From: Chloroflexota bacterium
GTDB taxonomy: Bacteria > Chloroflexota > Anaerolineae > Anaerolineales > UBA4823
NCBI GenBank assembly: GCA_029265355.1
Contig: JAJUJL010000024.1
Location: 1 to 59,290 of the forward strand
Length of the DNA stretch: 59,290 nucleotides
Direction of reading: 5' to 3'
The notes beneath the pieces are model-generated. The model did no database searches, was not told the DNA's origin, and was given only the letters and a program-made list of their open reading frames with translations. A program made the translations under genes and the position numbers. Every line of letters begins with the position of its first letter. Position 1 is the stretch's first letter. This document shows positions 24,927 through 34,789 of the stretch, in pieces.

Positions 24927-27668
24927 TCAGGGGGTGGATTTAGTTTCTAAATGGATGGAGAATCGTTCTGAGAGCAGACCTAACTCACGCGCCCTGGCGA
25001 CCACCTGGGTTCGTCTGTGGGTACCCAGTTTGCCGTACAGATTGTTGATATGTGTTTTGACTGTGCTTACGGCGATTACCAATATCTCGGCGATTTCATG
25101 GTTGGTAAGACCTGTGGCAATCAGCCGCAGAATATCCAGTTCGCGCTCACTCAGCGGTTCGGGTAGGGATTCCTGCTTTTGTTGCTCAACGGGAACAGGT
25201 TTCGGGAATGCAGCTAGCAGTTTGTCAGTGTACGCGAGGAGTCGGAGGGATTCGCCGTCAACTCCATCGCGAATCTTCTTTTTGATATCTGTTTGATAGT
25301 CGAGGAGCAGTTGGCGCATCCGTTCACCCTCGTCAACAAAGGAACGTACGAACCCTTCCGATTTACCCAAAGTTAAGGCATGTTTTAGCCTAACTAAGGC
25401 TTCCGCCCGATCCTGTTGCGCTGAGGCGACCAAGGCTTGTAGAGCCAGGATTTCAATCGCACGCGATATTCGCCCGAACTTCTCAGCAGGGGGCAATAGC
25501 CGTGCAAGTAGCTGCCACGCCTCAGCCAGTTGTCCCTGTGCCAAGTGTATACGGGCCAGTGTTATATAATCGTATTCGAGAGCGGGGTTCAGCGGTCCAT
25601 CGGTTGGCAGTTCGATTGTTGCAGCCCATTTCAGAGCCGTCTCAAATTCATTAATTTGCAAAAACATCCGCGCGCGGTAAGCTGCCGCTGGTATCATAAT
25701 CTGCTTGAGATGATGCTTTTGGATTGTCTCCCAAGCGCGCTCCATTAATTCGCGTGCATCATCGCATTCGCCTAATGCCAGTCTGAGACGAGCCAAGCGA
25801 ATGCAGCCGATGATTACTGGTCGCTTCAAGGAGTAACCTTCCGCTTCGGCAATCCCGTGAGTCAGCACTTCTAACGCGCCTGCCAGGTCGTTGCGTTCGT
25901 AGAGAACGGGACTGCCCCATATGCGACTGAGGCCGGCTGCGGGGAGATGCTCCCATCCGGGCTGACTGGCTAGGTTCAACAACTCATCACTGGACATCTC
26001 GGCGGCGCGCAGTCTTCCCTGGATGACGCGCATCCCGATAACGTGAGAGCGAATCATCAGCTCTGTAAACGCATCTCCGGCACTTTGGCTGAGCCGGATA
26101 GCCTCCTCGAATGATCGCTCGGCTGTCTGCATGTCGCCCAACGAAATGTACTGGGCACATCCCAAGATAAGCAATGCGTAAGCGTGTCGGGCCAAATCGC
26201 TTTCCGGTAGCAATGCCAACGCTTCACGCCCCGCCGCGATAGTGACTTTCCCCGGGTGCTCCTGCATCAGCGCGCTGGTCTCGCGCACCAGGGCAACTTG
26301 CCCCAGAAGCGCGGCTTGCTCGTCGGCATCCAATGTTGGATCGGATCGAAAGGCTTGCTCAGTAGCTGCCAGTCGCTGTTCGGCCAGGGTAAACTCATCT
26401 ACTTCAACCAGGAGCAAAGCATGGGTAAGGCCCAACATCGGACGGGTGTGAATGGCCTCGTTGGGAAGCGCACCCAACCAGCGCAACACGGTTGCCATCT
26501 CACCGACCATTATCGCCTCTTGCATATTTGCTTCGATCATCGGTATCGCGTGGCCCCAATCGCGTCCGCGCAGCGCAGATTCTATAGCTTCTGGGTAAAA
26601 TCCATTCCCCTCAAACCAGTCACTTGCGCGCCGGTACAGCTCGGGTACCCACTCGGGATGCGCTTGGCGCAAACGGCTTTGTAAAACTTCAGCAAATAGG
26701 TGATGATAGCGATACCAATTACGTTCCTCATCAAGCGGAACAATGAACAGATTGGCATGTTCCAGGTTTTCAAGGATGGCCTGTCCACCAGACTCGCCGG
26801 TTATGGCATCACATAGCGGTCCAGATAATCGATCTAAACTGGCTGTTTGCAATAGGAAATTAAGCGTGGCTTCAGGCTGTTGATTGATTACCTCTTCAGC
26901 CAAATATCCGAGGATATGCCGGTGACTGCCTGAGAATGCCTCGATGAATCCCGGAATATCATCGTGACTTTGTATGGACAGCGCGGCGATCTGCAGACCG
27001 GCAATCCAGCCCTCGGTGCGTGCCTCCAGCGCAGATATTTCTTCTGGCGACAGGCTCAGCCCCATCACCTGATTAAGAAACGATGATGTTTCATCTACTG
27101 TAAAACGCAAATCATTTGCGCGAAGTTCTGTCATTTCATCGCGCGCACGCAGTCGAGCCAAAGGCAGGGGTGGGTTGATGCGAGTCGTAATCACCAGGTT
27201 CATATTGGCTGGCAAATGATCGATTAAAAAGGTCAGCGCTTCGTGAATGGGCTGGGAGTCAATGACATGGTAATCATTGAGCACTGAAGCGAATGCGTCC
27301 GGGAAGACACAAAGGTCATTGATCAAGCCCGTCAGGATGGATTGCATTGGGGGAGGCTGTGGAGATTGGATCAAGGCCAGCGCATCGGCGCCGAGATCAG
27401 GGCGGAGCTGCTGCAAAGAGGTGATGAAATAAGCCCAAAACCGGGTTGGATCATTGTCGCCATCGTCGAGTGAGAGCCAGGTCACGCAGTGCGGGCACTG
27501 AGGGATCCACTCGCTGAGCAAGGTGGTTTTGCCGGACCCGGCCGGGGCGGAGATCAGGGTCAGTTTGCGCCCCAGGCCAGCGTGGAGGCGTTCGATCAGG
27601 CGCGAGCGAGACACCTGTTTCGACCGGGGGCGCGGGATAAATAATTTTGTGTTCAGCAGCTCAACCAT
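24927..27668 (-). CDS. LAL/MalT-type LuxR-family ATP-dependent regulator 1
   Basis: 913 aa from ATG 27668 (MVELLNTKLFIPRP, the same start as the paralogue upstream; AAGG about seven bases before). The frame extends to 27731 but that would overlap the neighbouring gene. P-loop APAGSGKT at 41-48, a STAND NTPase module (about residues 30-330), a long TPR-like helical region, and a C-terminal LuxR helix-turn-helix at about residues 835-900 (LSERELDILRLIATG, TNHEIAEILVIAVSTVKTHINN). Such proteins bind an inducer and ATP, oligomerise and activate target operons. It most likely regulates the adjacent 24.8-12.4 kb operon. Confidence 0.92.
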   Translation of the reverse strand: MVELLNTKLFIPRPRSKQVSRSRLIERLHAGLGRKLTLISAPAGSGKTTLLSEWIPQCPHCVTWLSLDDGDNDPTRFWAYFITSLQQLRPDLGADALALIQSPQPPPMQSILTGLINDLCVFPDAFASVLNDYHVIDSQPIHEALTFLIDHLPANMNLVITTRINPPLPLARLRARDEMTELRANDLRFTVDETSSFLNQVMGLSLSPEEISALEARTEGWIAGLQIAALSIQSHDDIPGFIEAFSGSHRHILGYLAEEVINQQPEATLNFLLQTASLDRLSGPLCDAITGESGGQAILENLEHANLFIVPLDEERNWYRYHHLFAEVLQSRLRQAHPEWVPELYRRASDWFEGNGFYPEAIESALRGRDWGHAIPMIEANMQEAIMVGEMATVLRWLGALPNEAIHTRPMLGLTHALLLVEVDEFTLAEQRLAATEQAFRSDPTLDADEQAALLGQVALVRETSALMQEHPGKVTIAAGREALALLPESDLARHAYALLILGCAQYISLGDMQTAERSFEEAIRLSQSAGDAFTELMIRSHVIGMRVIQGRLRAAEMSSDELLNLASQPGWEHLPAAGLSRIWGSPVLYERNDLAGALEVLTHGIAEAEGYSLKRPVIIGCIRLARLRLALGECDDARELMERAWETIQKHHLKQIMIPAAAYRARMFLQINEFETALKWAATIELPTDGPLNPALEYDYITLARIHLAQGQLAEAWQLLARLLPPAEKFGRISRAIEILALQALVASAQQDRAEALVRLKHALTLGKSEGFVRSFVDEGERMRQLLLDYQTDIKKKIRDGVDGESLRLLAYTDKLLAAFPKPVPVEQQKQESLPEPLSERELDILRLIATGLTNHEIAEILVIAVSTVKTHINNLYGKLGTHRRTQVVARARELGLLSERFSIHLETKSTP

Positions 27669-27727
27669 TGAAGACCTTGGATATGCAAACCAATTGATGT
27701 TTTTTGGTGCTACCTGGGCAGTGGTGG

Positions 27728-30421
27728 TCACTGCGATAATAAACCCCGCTCTTGTGCAATGAGGATGGCTTGAGTTCGCCGGTTAGCACCTAGTTTGGCG
27801 TATAGGTTGTTAATATGGGTTTTCACCGTACTGACAGCGATCACCAAAATTGCAGCTATTTCCTGGTTGGAGCATCCTTTACTAATCAGGCGCAAGATTT
27901 CAAGCTCGCGCTCGCTGAGAGGCTCAGGGAGAAGGACCGGAGCACGGGCAGCTTCGGGCAGCGGCTGAGAAAAGGCGGAGAGCAGCTTCTCGGTGTACGC
28001 TAGCATGCGCAGGATTTCTTCATCTGCGCTGGCACTGAGCTTTTGCCGGCTCAATTCCTGGAACTCCTTAATCAGGATGCGCATGGGGTCTCCCTCGTCG
28101 ACAAAGACGCGCACATAACCTTCCGGCTCGGCCAGCCTCAAGGCACGCACCAGGCATGCCAGGGCGCGGGCCGTGCTACCCTGGCTCTGGAATGCCAGGC
28201 TTTGCAGCGCCAGGTTCTCAATTACGCTTCCAATCCGTCCCTCGGATTCTGCAGAGGCGAGTAGGCGATCAAGAAGAACAAGCGCTTGCGAGTGCCGGTC
28301 CTGGGCAGTGAGCACGCGCGCACAGGCGAGGTACTCTACCTCCCGCACGCCGGGATGGTCGGCTTGCGGGTCATCTACGCTAAGGCTACTGTCTGCCAGC
28401 CATCGGCCGGCAGCACCGCGATCGCCCTGGGACAGCTCCAGCCTGGCGCGCAGCGCGGCGACTTGCGCCGTAACAAAAGCTGACTGGGCGCTTTGACCAC
28501 TCCGGTAGGCCAGCTCTAAAGCATCCAGCGCGCCAGCCCAGTTGCCTTTGGCTCTCTGAATGCGCGCCAGGGACCGATACAGCCACAACGCAGCCCCAGG
28601 ACCGCCCACCTGTTCAAGCTGTTCGAGGCCCGCCTGAGCGTGAGCCAGCGCGGCCTCCAGCTGATCCTGCTCACATAGCACGTTGGCCAGGCCGGCGTGC
28701 GCCACCAAGGCTCCTTTCTGGGGGAGGCCGGAATCACCCCAGGCCAGGACCTGTCGGTACAACTCCGCAGCACGACGCAGGCGACCTTGAAAAACCTGCA
28801 TATCGGCCAGGAAGTTACCGGCAATCAGCTGGATGTAGAGGTCGCCGTAAGCCTGGCTGAGCTGCACGGTCTCGGTCAGAACGGTTGTAGCGGCTGATAA
28901 TTCGCCGGCTGAATACAGGGCGGAGCCGAGGCAGAAAGTTGCCACGCCCCGCCAAGGGCTGCCGGCGGGCAGGCATTCCAGGGCGCGCTGCGCGATTTGA
29001 CGGCTGAGCGCGTCATCTACCCGGTCGGCTGAGATCAGCGCCTGCAAGGCGTAAACCTCCCCTTCCAGTTCGAGGTCAGGTATCGAGCCCGGCTGTATCG
29101 CTTCCAAAGCGAACTGCGCCCATTCCTCCGCGCTCTCAAGGCTAAACTCCGGGCCCCACACAAACGACCAGCCGCGAGCAAGGCACAGGCGCGGGCGTGC
29201 TCTAATCGTCCCGTCTGGCAAAGCATTCAGCCACCGTATGAGCGAAGCGGCCTTGCCTTTGCGCAGCATGTTTCCGGCTACACGCTCGATAAGCCTGGCA
29301 GCCAGCTCAAAATTGGCGCCGGAAAGTTCGTGCTGTACTGCCTCATCGAGCATGCCCTGCCGCGCAAACCAGTTGCCAGCCCGGCGATGAAATTCGGTTA
29401 TCTGGCCATGCTGAATTTGGCGCAAGCGAGCCTGGAGCACCTCAGCAAACAGGTGGTGATAGCGATACCACCGGCTCTCGTCATCCAGCGGGGTGATGAA
29501 CAAGTTGGTGCGTTCAAGGTTCTCTAAAATTTCCTGCCCGCCGGTTTCTCCTGTCACGGCATCGCACAGCGGCCCGCACAATCGGTTCAGGATAGAGGTT
29601 TGCAGCAGGAAAGACAAGATAGTCTTGGGTTGCTGGTTGATGACTTCATCGGCGAGATACCCCAGGATATGGCGATGGCTGCCCGAGAAGGCTTGAATGA
29701 ACCCGGAAACATCGTCATGGCCCTGGATGGAAAGTGCGGCAATTTGCAGACCGGCAATCCAGCCCTCGGTGCGCATCTCCAGAGCAGAGACCTCTTCTTC
29801 AGTCAGGTTCAATCCCATCATCTGGTTAAGGAATATGGCGGCTTCATCCGGCGTAAAACGCAGGTCGCGGGCGCGGTATTCCGTCATCTGACCGCGAGCC
29901 CGTAAGCGGGCCAGCGGCAGAGGCGGGTCAACGCGGGTAGTGATGACTAGGTGCATGTTGGCTGGCAGGTGGTCGAGCAGGAAAGTCAGCGCTTCATGAA
30001 CGGGTTCAGAATCAATCAGATGGAAATCGTCCAAGACGGACGAGAAGGAATCCGGGAAGGCGATGATATCGTTGATCAGGCTGGTCAGAACTGCGTTGAT
30101 GGGGAGGGCCTGGGAGGACTGCAACGAGGCCAGGGCGCTTTTGCCGAGATCGGAGTGCAATTGCTGGATGGAAGCGATAAAGTAAACCCAAAACTGGGCG
30201 GGGTCATTGTCATCTTCGTCGAGCGAAAGCCAGGTCACGCAGTGCGGGCACTGAGGGATCCACTCGCTGAGCAGAGTGGTTTTGCCGAAACCGGCAGGGG
30301 CGGCGATCAGGGTGAGCTTTTTATCCAGACCGGCGTTGAGGCGCTGCGTGAGCCGAGGACGAGAGACCAGATCGGGCCGCGGGCGGGGAATAAAAAGTTT
30401 CGTCCTTAGAAGCTCAACCAT
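27728..30421 (-). CDS. LAL/MalT-type LuxR-family ATP-dependent regulator 2
   Basis: 897 aa, paralogue of the next gene with the same architecture: MVELLRTKLFIPRP start, P-loop APAGFGKT at 41-48, STAND module, TPR-like sensor region and C-terminal HTH (LSERELEILRLISKGCSNQEIAAIL). The NTPase and HTH parts are highly similar between the two, while the middle sensor regions diverge strongly. This suggests a duplication followed by change of inducer. The start follows AAAGGGG. The two genes are 59 bp apart and share a transcript ending at the 24.88-kb terminator. Confidence 0.92.
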   Translation of the reverse strand: MVELLRTKLFIPRPRPDLVSRPRLTQRLNAGLDKKLTLIAAPAGFGKTTLLSEWIPQCPHCVTWLSLDEDDNDPAQFWVYFIASIQQLHSDLGKSALASLQSSQALPINAVLTSLINDIIAFPDSFSSVLDDFHLIDSEPVHEALTFLLDHLPANMHLVITTRVDPPLPLARLRARGQMTEYRARDLRFTPDEAAIFLNQMMGLNLTEEEVSALEMRTEGWIAGLQIAALSIQGHDDVSGFIQAFSGSHRHILGYLADEVINQQPKTILSFLLQTSILNRLCGPLCDAVTGETGGQEILENLERTNLFITPLDDESRWYRYHHLFAEVLQARLRQIQHGQITEFHRRAGNWFARQGMLDEAVQHELSGANFELAARLIERVAGNMLRKGKAASLIRWLNALPDGTIRARPRLCLARGWSFVWGPEFSLESAEEWAQFALEAIQPGSIPDLELEGEVYALQALISADRVDDALSRQIAQRALECLPAGSPWRGVATFCLGSALYSAGELSAATTVLTETVQLSQAYGDLYIQLIAGNFLADMQVFQGRLRRAAELYRQVLAWGDSGLPQKGALVAHAGLANVLCEQDQLEAALAHAQAGLEQLEQVGGPGAALWLYRSLARIQRAKGNWAGALDALELAYRSGQSAQSAFVTAQVAALRARLELSQGDRGAAGRWLADSSLSVDDPQADHPGVREVEYLACARVLTAQDRHSQALVLLDRLLASAESEGRIGSVIENLALQSLAFQSQGSTARALACLVRALRLAEPEGYVRVFVDEGDPMRILIKEFQELSRQKLSASADEEILRMLAYTEKLLSAFSQPLPEAARAPVLLPEPLSERELEILRLISKGCSNQEIAAILVIAVSTVKTHINNLYAKLGANRRTQAILIAQERGLLSQ

Positions 30422-31090
30422 AAAGCACCCCTTTCTTGTGGTTTATGCCTTAAATGATTACCCTACCAAAAGGGTGGCTAAATAGCGCTGAGCGAAGGCC
30501 TTTCGACCGGGCTGGACAACATGAGATCTAAGATGATTATAGTCCAAATATCGGGAGGAAATCAAGGAAAATTACCGTAAAAGTATGCCGGAGGTTGTTT
30601 CAAAAAACGAATCAAACGTGATCTTTATTCTACAGAGTGTTGTGTTTGGCAGCTGGATGGAGAGTTGTGTTGGTGGATATTGCGCATAAAGTTAGATGGG
30701 AACATCTGTGACATAGAGGTAGATACCGGACAGATGAGTACCGGTGTCGAAATCCTGCTGCAGATGTCTGACAAGGCAAGCACTTGTCTTGCAATACCTT
30801 GACGAGAGCAGAGGAGTACATAATAATGATTTAAGGATTGGTGCGGCGCGGGGTCATAAAACCACTCCGCCTACCAGAGCGCAGCCGCCGCATAATCCAC
30901 AATTGGACTAAGCCGGTGTTGGAACGAATCACGACCGATTTGGGAATTGATGCGAATTCGCTCCCCCTAAATGCCTCGCCTCGCCTGGTAATTCGTGCCC
31001 TTATGTTTCCTCTTCCCTGGCAACGAGCAAACTGCTGAATTAAATTGAACATTTCTGGGCGAACCGTTTGCGTCCTGGAGAATCAGAATT
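30422..31090. other. Gene-poor stretch with recombinase remnant
   Basis: About 670 bases with no convincing gene. It holds the upstream region of the LuxR gene and a decayed copy of the serine recombinase 3' end (30640-30830). Short open frames at 30831-31052 on both strands show no recognisable features. Confidence 0.6.
30640..30830 (+). pseudogene. Decayed 3' end of a serine recombinase gene (repeat copy 2)
   Basis: The stretch aligns with the last about 180 bases of the 10903-12129 gene, for example shared GGGAA-AT-TG-TGACATAG-GG-AGA, GACAGA, AAATC and the tail TTGACNAGAG-GAGGAGTAC. Translated, it retains W-I, GNI-DI and an EI core. An in-frame stop at about 30800 and many substitutions show that it is not functional. 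It marks the right border of the transporter/protease locus. Confidence 0.6.
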
Positions 31091-31123
31091 CCGGAACGCC
31101 GAAAGGCTGAAACGGCGTTCTGG
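31091..31123. repeat. Strong hairpin at the IS91-like element end
   Basis: GAACGCCG (31094-31101) pairs with CGGCGTTC (31113-31120), extended outward by TTCC/GGAA with one mismatch. IS91 elements carry a subterminal hairpin near the termination end. The position about 30-60 bases beyond the transposase stop fits, but the exact element end is not certain. Confidence 0.5.
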
Positions 31124-31154
31124 AAAGGGCAGGGTCCATGACAACACCTGTCTC

Positions 31155-32276
31155 TCATGGTGGAGACCGCTCTTTGGTGGGTAGGATCGGATCTCCAGGT
31201 TGCATTGGGCGGCCGCAAACAGGACACAGATGTGCCTTTTCGGATAGCGGTGCTACTTCTCGAGCCTGGCCTGGTTGAGCCTCATCAACCTGGATGGGCT
31301 CTTGACCAAGCTGCTGGCGGATCGCAGCCAGGTGCGGGCGCGAACCCGAACTGAAGAAGCCATAATAACGGACCTTGACGCAGCCCTTGGGCAGGATGTG
31401 CTGCAAGAAACGGCGGATGAATTCTTCGGCCACCAGGGTGCACAATCGTTCCTGGCCGGTATCGGTCGTCCGGTAGCGGAAGGTCACCCGCTCGTTTTCC
31501 AGTTTCAGGATGCGTCGATTGCTGATGGCCACTCGAAAGATGTAGGGCGCCAGGTACTTCAACGCCAGCTGTCCGCAGCCCACCGCTTTACAGTACCGGT
31601 GTTCTTTACCGGCCACCACCCAGCTTTGCCGCCAGACATCCGGTGGAATGAGCCCATCGACATCGACCTTGGCTAAAGCCTGGCGCATTTTGGCCCGGAA
31701 AATGCGCGAAAGCGCTTTGACTGGCAGCAGAAATTTCTGGTGAGCGGCTACCCAGGTTTGGTCATCGCTTGCCAGCCCTCCGGCTGGAACCAGGTAATGC
31801 ACGTGGGGATGATAGGCCAGGTTGCGGCCCCAGGTATGCAGCACGCCCACCATGCCCACCTGCCCACCGACAAAACGCGCATCCTGAGCCAGCTGCTGAG
31901 TAGCTTGCGCGGACATGCGGAAGAGCAAGTCATAGATCAACTGCGGCTGACGCCGGGCAAACTCCCGCAGACCGGCCGGCAGGGTGAAGGTCAGCAGGAA
32001 ATAGGGCACAGGCAGCAGCATTTCCTGCTGCTGCTCCAGCCAGGCCTGGGCATGCTCGTTCTGGCATTTGGGACAGTGCCGGTTGCGGCAGGAGTGATAG
32101 CTGTATTGCACCTGCTCGCAATCCGGACAGACATACACCTGCCCGCCCAACGTTTCGGTTCGGCAGGTTTCAATGGCCTGCATGGCTTGTAAATGGTGAA
32201 TTTGGATGTGTCCGGCGTATTTCTGGCGATAGGCAGGCCCGCACTGGCACAATATTTCAGCCAGTTCTATCCCCAC
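31155..32276 (-). CDS. IS91-family HUH transposase
   Basis: 373 aa. N-terminal zinc-binding domain (CPDCEQVQYSYHSC, RHCPKCQ) followed by the rolling-circle HUH motif HPHVHYLVP (about residues 154-162) and a C-terminal Zn-finger-like CPVCGRPM. IS91 transposases nick single strands and move by rolling-circle transposition. The start is a GTG at 32276 with a weak site, 41 bp after the integrase-like gene. The frame is intact. Confidence 0.9.
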   Translation of the reverse strand: MGIELAEILCQCGPAYRQKYAGHIQIHHLQAMQAIETCRTETLGGQVYVCPDCEQVQYSYHSCRNRHCPKCQNEHAQAWLEQQQEMLLPVPYFLLTFTLPAGLREFARRQPQLIYDLLFRMSAQATQQLAQDARFVGGQVGMVGVLHTWGRNLAYHPHVHYLVPAGGLASDDQTWVAAHQKFLLPVKALSRIFRAKMRQALAKVDVDGLIPPDVWRQSWVVAGKEHRYCKAVGCGQLALKYLAPYIFRVAISNRRILKLENERVTFRYRTTDTGQERLCTLVAEEFIRRFLQHILPKGCVKVRYYGFFSSGSRPHLAAIRQQLGQEPIQVDEAQPGQAREVAPLSEKAHLCPVCGRPMQPGDPILPTKERSPP

Positions 32277-32317
32277 AAGCGACCCACCAGCCTGTTAATC
32301 GCAGCCACTGCCGGCGC

Positions 32318-33134
32318 TTACACTTGAGGGGTGAGATGAGTATAAATGATGGTGGTATCCGGAGTGGCGTGCCCCAGATAAGCCTGGATCAAGCGCAGGC
32401 TTACCCCTGCTTCGAGCAGATGGGTGGCATACGAATGTCTTAAGGTGTGCACAGTGGCATCCTTCTGGATGCGGCTCTCAACCAGGGCAAATTTGAAGGC
32501 GCGTTGGACCCCGCGATGGTGAACCGGACCGGCAGGGGCAGCCGATGCACCACCTTCCCATCTGGAATCCGGGAAAAGCCATACCGGGTGGTGATGGCTG
32601 CTCCAGTGTTGCCGCAATAACTCCAACAGGCTCAGGCACATAGCGTTCTTTGTTGCCTTTCCCCCGGTGCACGTGTAGAAACATGCGCTGGCTGTCGATA
32701 TCCCCCACTTGCAGGTGGATCCCCTCTTGCAAGCGCAGCCCACAGGCATAGATCGCGCTCAGGCAGACCCGATAGCGCGCCCGATGCACACGGGCTAAGA
32801 CCCGACCCACTTCTTCCACCGAAAGTACCACCGGCAGCTTCGTCTCCCGAATGGGTTTGACCAGCTCAAGCGTGGCCCACTGCCGCTGCAGGGTGTACTC
32901 GAAGAAGAACTTGATCGCACTCAGCGCAATCTGAAAGGTGCTGGGGGGAACCTGCCTGACCTGACTGAGGTAGGGAAAGTACTGGCGCAGCTCTTCTTCA
33001 CTGATCTGGTCGGGAGATTTCCCATAGTGATCAGCCAGCTGCCGCACCGCGACCACATACACTTCCTGGGTCCGGCTGGACAGCCCGTGCAGCTGCAGAT
33101 CCTCAATCAGCTTCTGCCGCAAAGGGGTAGACAT
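32318..33134 (-). pseudogene. Tyrosine recombinase of the IS91-like element, frameshifted
   Basis: Starts at ATG 33134 behind a perfect GGAGG. The N-terminal SAM-like domain (HGLSSRTQEVYVVAVRQL) and the first catalytic arginine region ([10 protein letters not shown]) read in one frame down to [10 protein letters not shown], near 32640. The remainder ([37 protein letters not shown], with HxxR, H and the nucleophilic Tyr) continues in another frame to 32318. One or two bases are lost or gained at the junction. All catalytic residues exist but no single frame contains them, so it is a pseudogene unless this is a sequencing error. Confidence 0.85.
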
Positions 33135-33248
33135 GGCTTTACCTCCTGTAAATGGGGATTGATTTACAGGAAATATAGCCCTAATCAAGCAGTTCGGTAT
33201 GTTCTCGGAATGAATTTCAGAGGGGAGGTTTTCTGCGCGAAGCGCTTA

Positions 33249-33311
33249 GTCCAATGAAGGGTATGCACTTTAAAAGTGAGATCGCCCAGCGTGAGCTGAG
33301 CGATCTCGGTC
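33249..33311 (+). repeat. Copy 2 of the recombinase-associated hairpin repeat
   Basis: About 60 bases closely matching 12119-12181: CAATGAAGG, TTAAAAGT, then GAGATCGC (33279-33286) and GCGATCTC (33301-33308) around a 14-nt loop. From 33312 to 33559 I see no gene; it holds small dyads and presumably one end of the IS110 element. Confidence 0.75.
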
Positions 33312-33559
33312 GCAGATCCCTTGCACCTTGACAGTCCTACCACCAGAACGATTAAGTCCGGCAGTAAGTGCAGCTTACGCTGCCTAGGGGGAACTTATAA
33401 CCTGCGGACACGCTTTGTCAACCCCCAATCCGTAAAATAGACGCGATAAGCAAGCGGTGCCGGAACAATCGTTTCGGCCTGTTTGCGATTAAGGGATGAC
33501 AAGGGTGGACCCATCCAATCTGCCTGCTCCAGTCATGCGCTCATAAAAACAAAACGTCG

Positions 33560-34785
33560 TCAAATCTTCGGTTGGCTGCGTGCTGCCCGCTGTTGAAAAT
33601 GGTAAGCTTCGTCGTAGGGTTGGTGAGTTTGCCAGAGCTTCCAGGCGATTGCCAACCAGCGGTTAGCCACGCACCGATATGCGTGGTGACGGTTGTGGCA
33701 GCGCGGGCGGATTTGCTCAAAGTAAGCGATGGCCAAAGGGGATTTGGCCCTGTTCACCAGAGCAATCGCCCAGGCCTGGGAAAGGGAACGCCACTCTCGG
33801 TCACAGGCCTTGCGGAATTTGATCACCCTGCGTTTGCCGCTTTGGTCGGTGACTGGACAGGTGCCTGCCAGGGCTTGCACACTGGCCGGGGTCGGGAAAC
33901 GCTGGCGATCATCCCCAAACTTGACCAGCAAGGCTGGTTCTAGCAGCTCTCCGGCTCCAGGCAGCGAGCTGAAGATCGGGTAATCGGGGTGTTGCCGGAA
34001 CAAAGCCTGTAACTCGCACAGGGCATCCAGCCTGGTGCGGATCATCTGTAAGAGCAGGCTCGCCGGTTGGACAGCTTCATTCTGGTAGATCAACACCGTC
34101 TCTGGGCTGGCTGGGGGATAATCTCCCTTCAAACGAGCGAAGCAGAGGGGCAGTTTCTTGGGGTGAGAATAGGCCTGCTGGTGGGCAAAGGCTTCGAATT
34201 CAGCGAAGGTCAGCTTGGCAGCCGCCTGAGGCGTAGGATAGGCCTGAATGAATTCCAGGGCGATCTGCGTGCTCGGGTCCGGAAAGACTTGCAGGGCGGC
34301 CGGGTAATATCGCAGCAGCACCGCCCGCAGGCGATTAGACAACCGCGTGCTGGCGCGGGTCAGGTGCTGGATCCAGCTAACTTTCGCCCGCATCTGGCGG
34401 GTGAGCAGGCTGTCAGGGTGCCAGGGCTGCAGGCGACCCCGGTCGGTACGCAGGATGTCCGCCAGGAGATATCCATCACTCTGATCGTCACGTGCCCCGC
34501 TTTGCCGGAAGCGGCTGCGGTTGCTCTTGACCACACTTGGTGGGAGACATACACTTGCCGGTACGCCTGGCTCCATAAGTACTCAATGATCAGGTTGTGC
34601 GCCGTTTCGAGCCCGAGCATGCACTCGCCCGGCTCCAAGCCGAGTTTCCGACGTGCAGCCTCCAGCTGCACAAACCCATCCAGGCTGTGCGGGATGGTCA
34701 GATGGGCTACATCAACGCCGGCTTGGTTCATAAAAACCACGTCGTGCTTGTCTTCACTCCAGTCAATTCCGATGTATACTGGCAT
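33560..34785 (-). pseudogene. IS110-family transposase, frameshifted
   Basis: ATG 34785 behind GGAGG. The first frame encodes the RuvC-like DEDD half: YIGIDWSEDKHDV with the first Asp, GLETAHN with Glu. After YRQVYV, near 34545, the reading frame shifts, and LPPSVVKSNRSRFRQSGARDDQSDGY with the last acidic pair continues in another frame. This leads to the Transposase_20 domain (SLPGAGELLEPALLVKFGDD) and ends at 33560. A single missing base restores the whole protein. It is inactive as written, or the shift is an assembly or sequencing error. Confidence 0.85.
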
Positions 34786-34789
34786 CGTA

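Larger units (their letters stand above)
31091..33250 (-). mobile_element. IS91-like element with transposase and integrase-like gene
   Basis: The pairing of a Y2/HUH transposase with an upstream tyrosine recombinase gene, co-oriented and 41 bp apart, is a known arrangement in some IS91-family members. Ends are approximate: the hairpin at 31091-31123 on one side and the recombinase-associated repeat starting at 33249 on the other. The element appears inserted between the recombinase remnant (30640-30830) and its terminator hairpin (33279-33308). Confidence 0.6.

Noticed and set aside
30430-30480. Promoter for the LuxR genes (TTGGTA with 17-bp spacer and ATAAAC)
   Set aside because: Both boxes deviate too far from consensus to be called without expression data.
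30831-31052. Small genes on either strand between the recombinase remnant and the IS91-like element
   Set aside because: Both strands are open by chance, both products are Arg-rich and neither shows a domain or SD.
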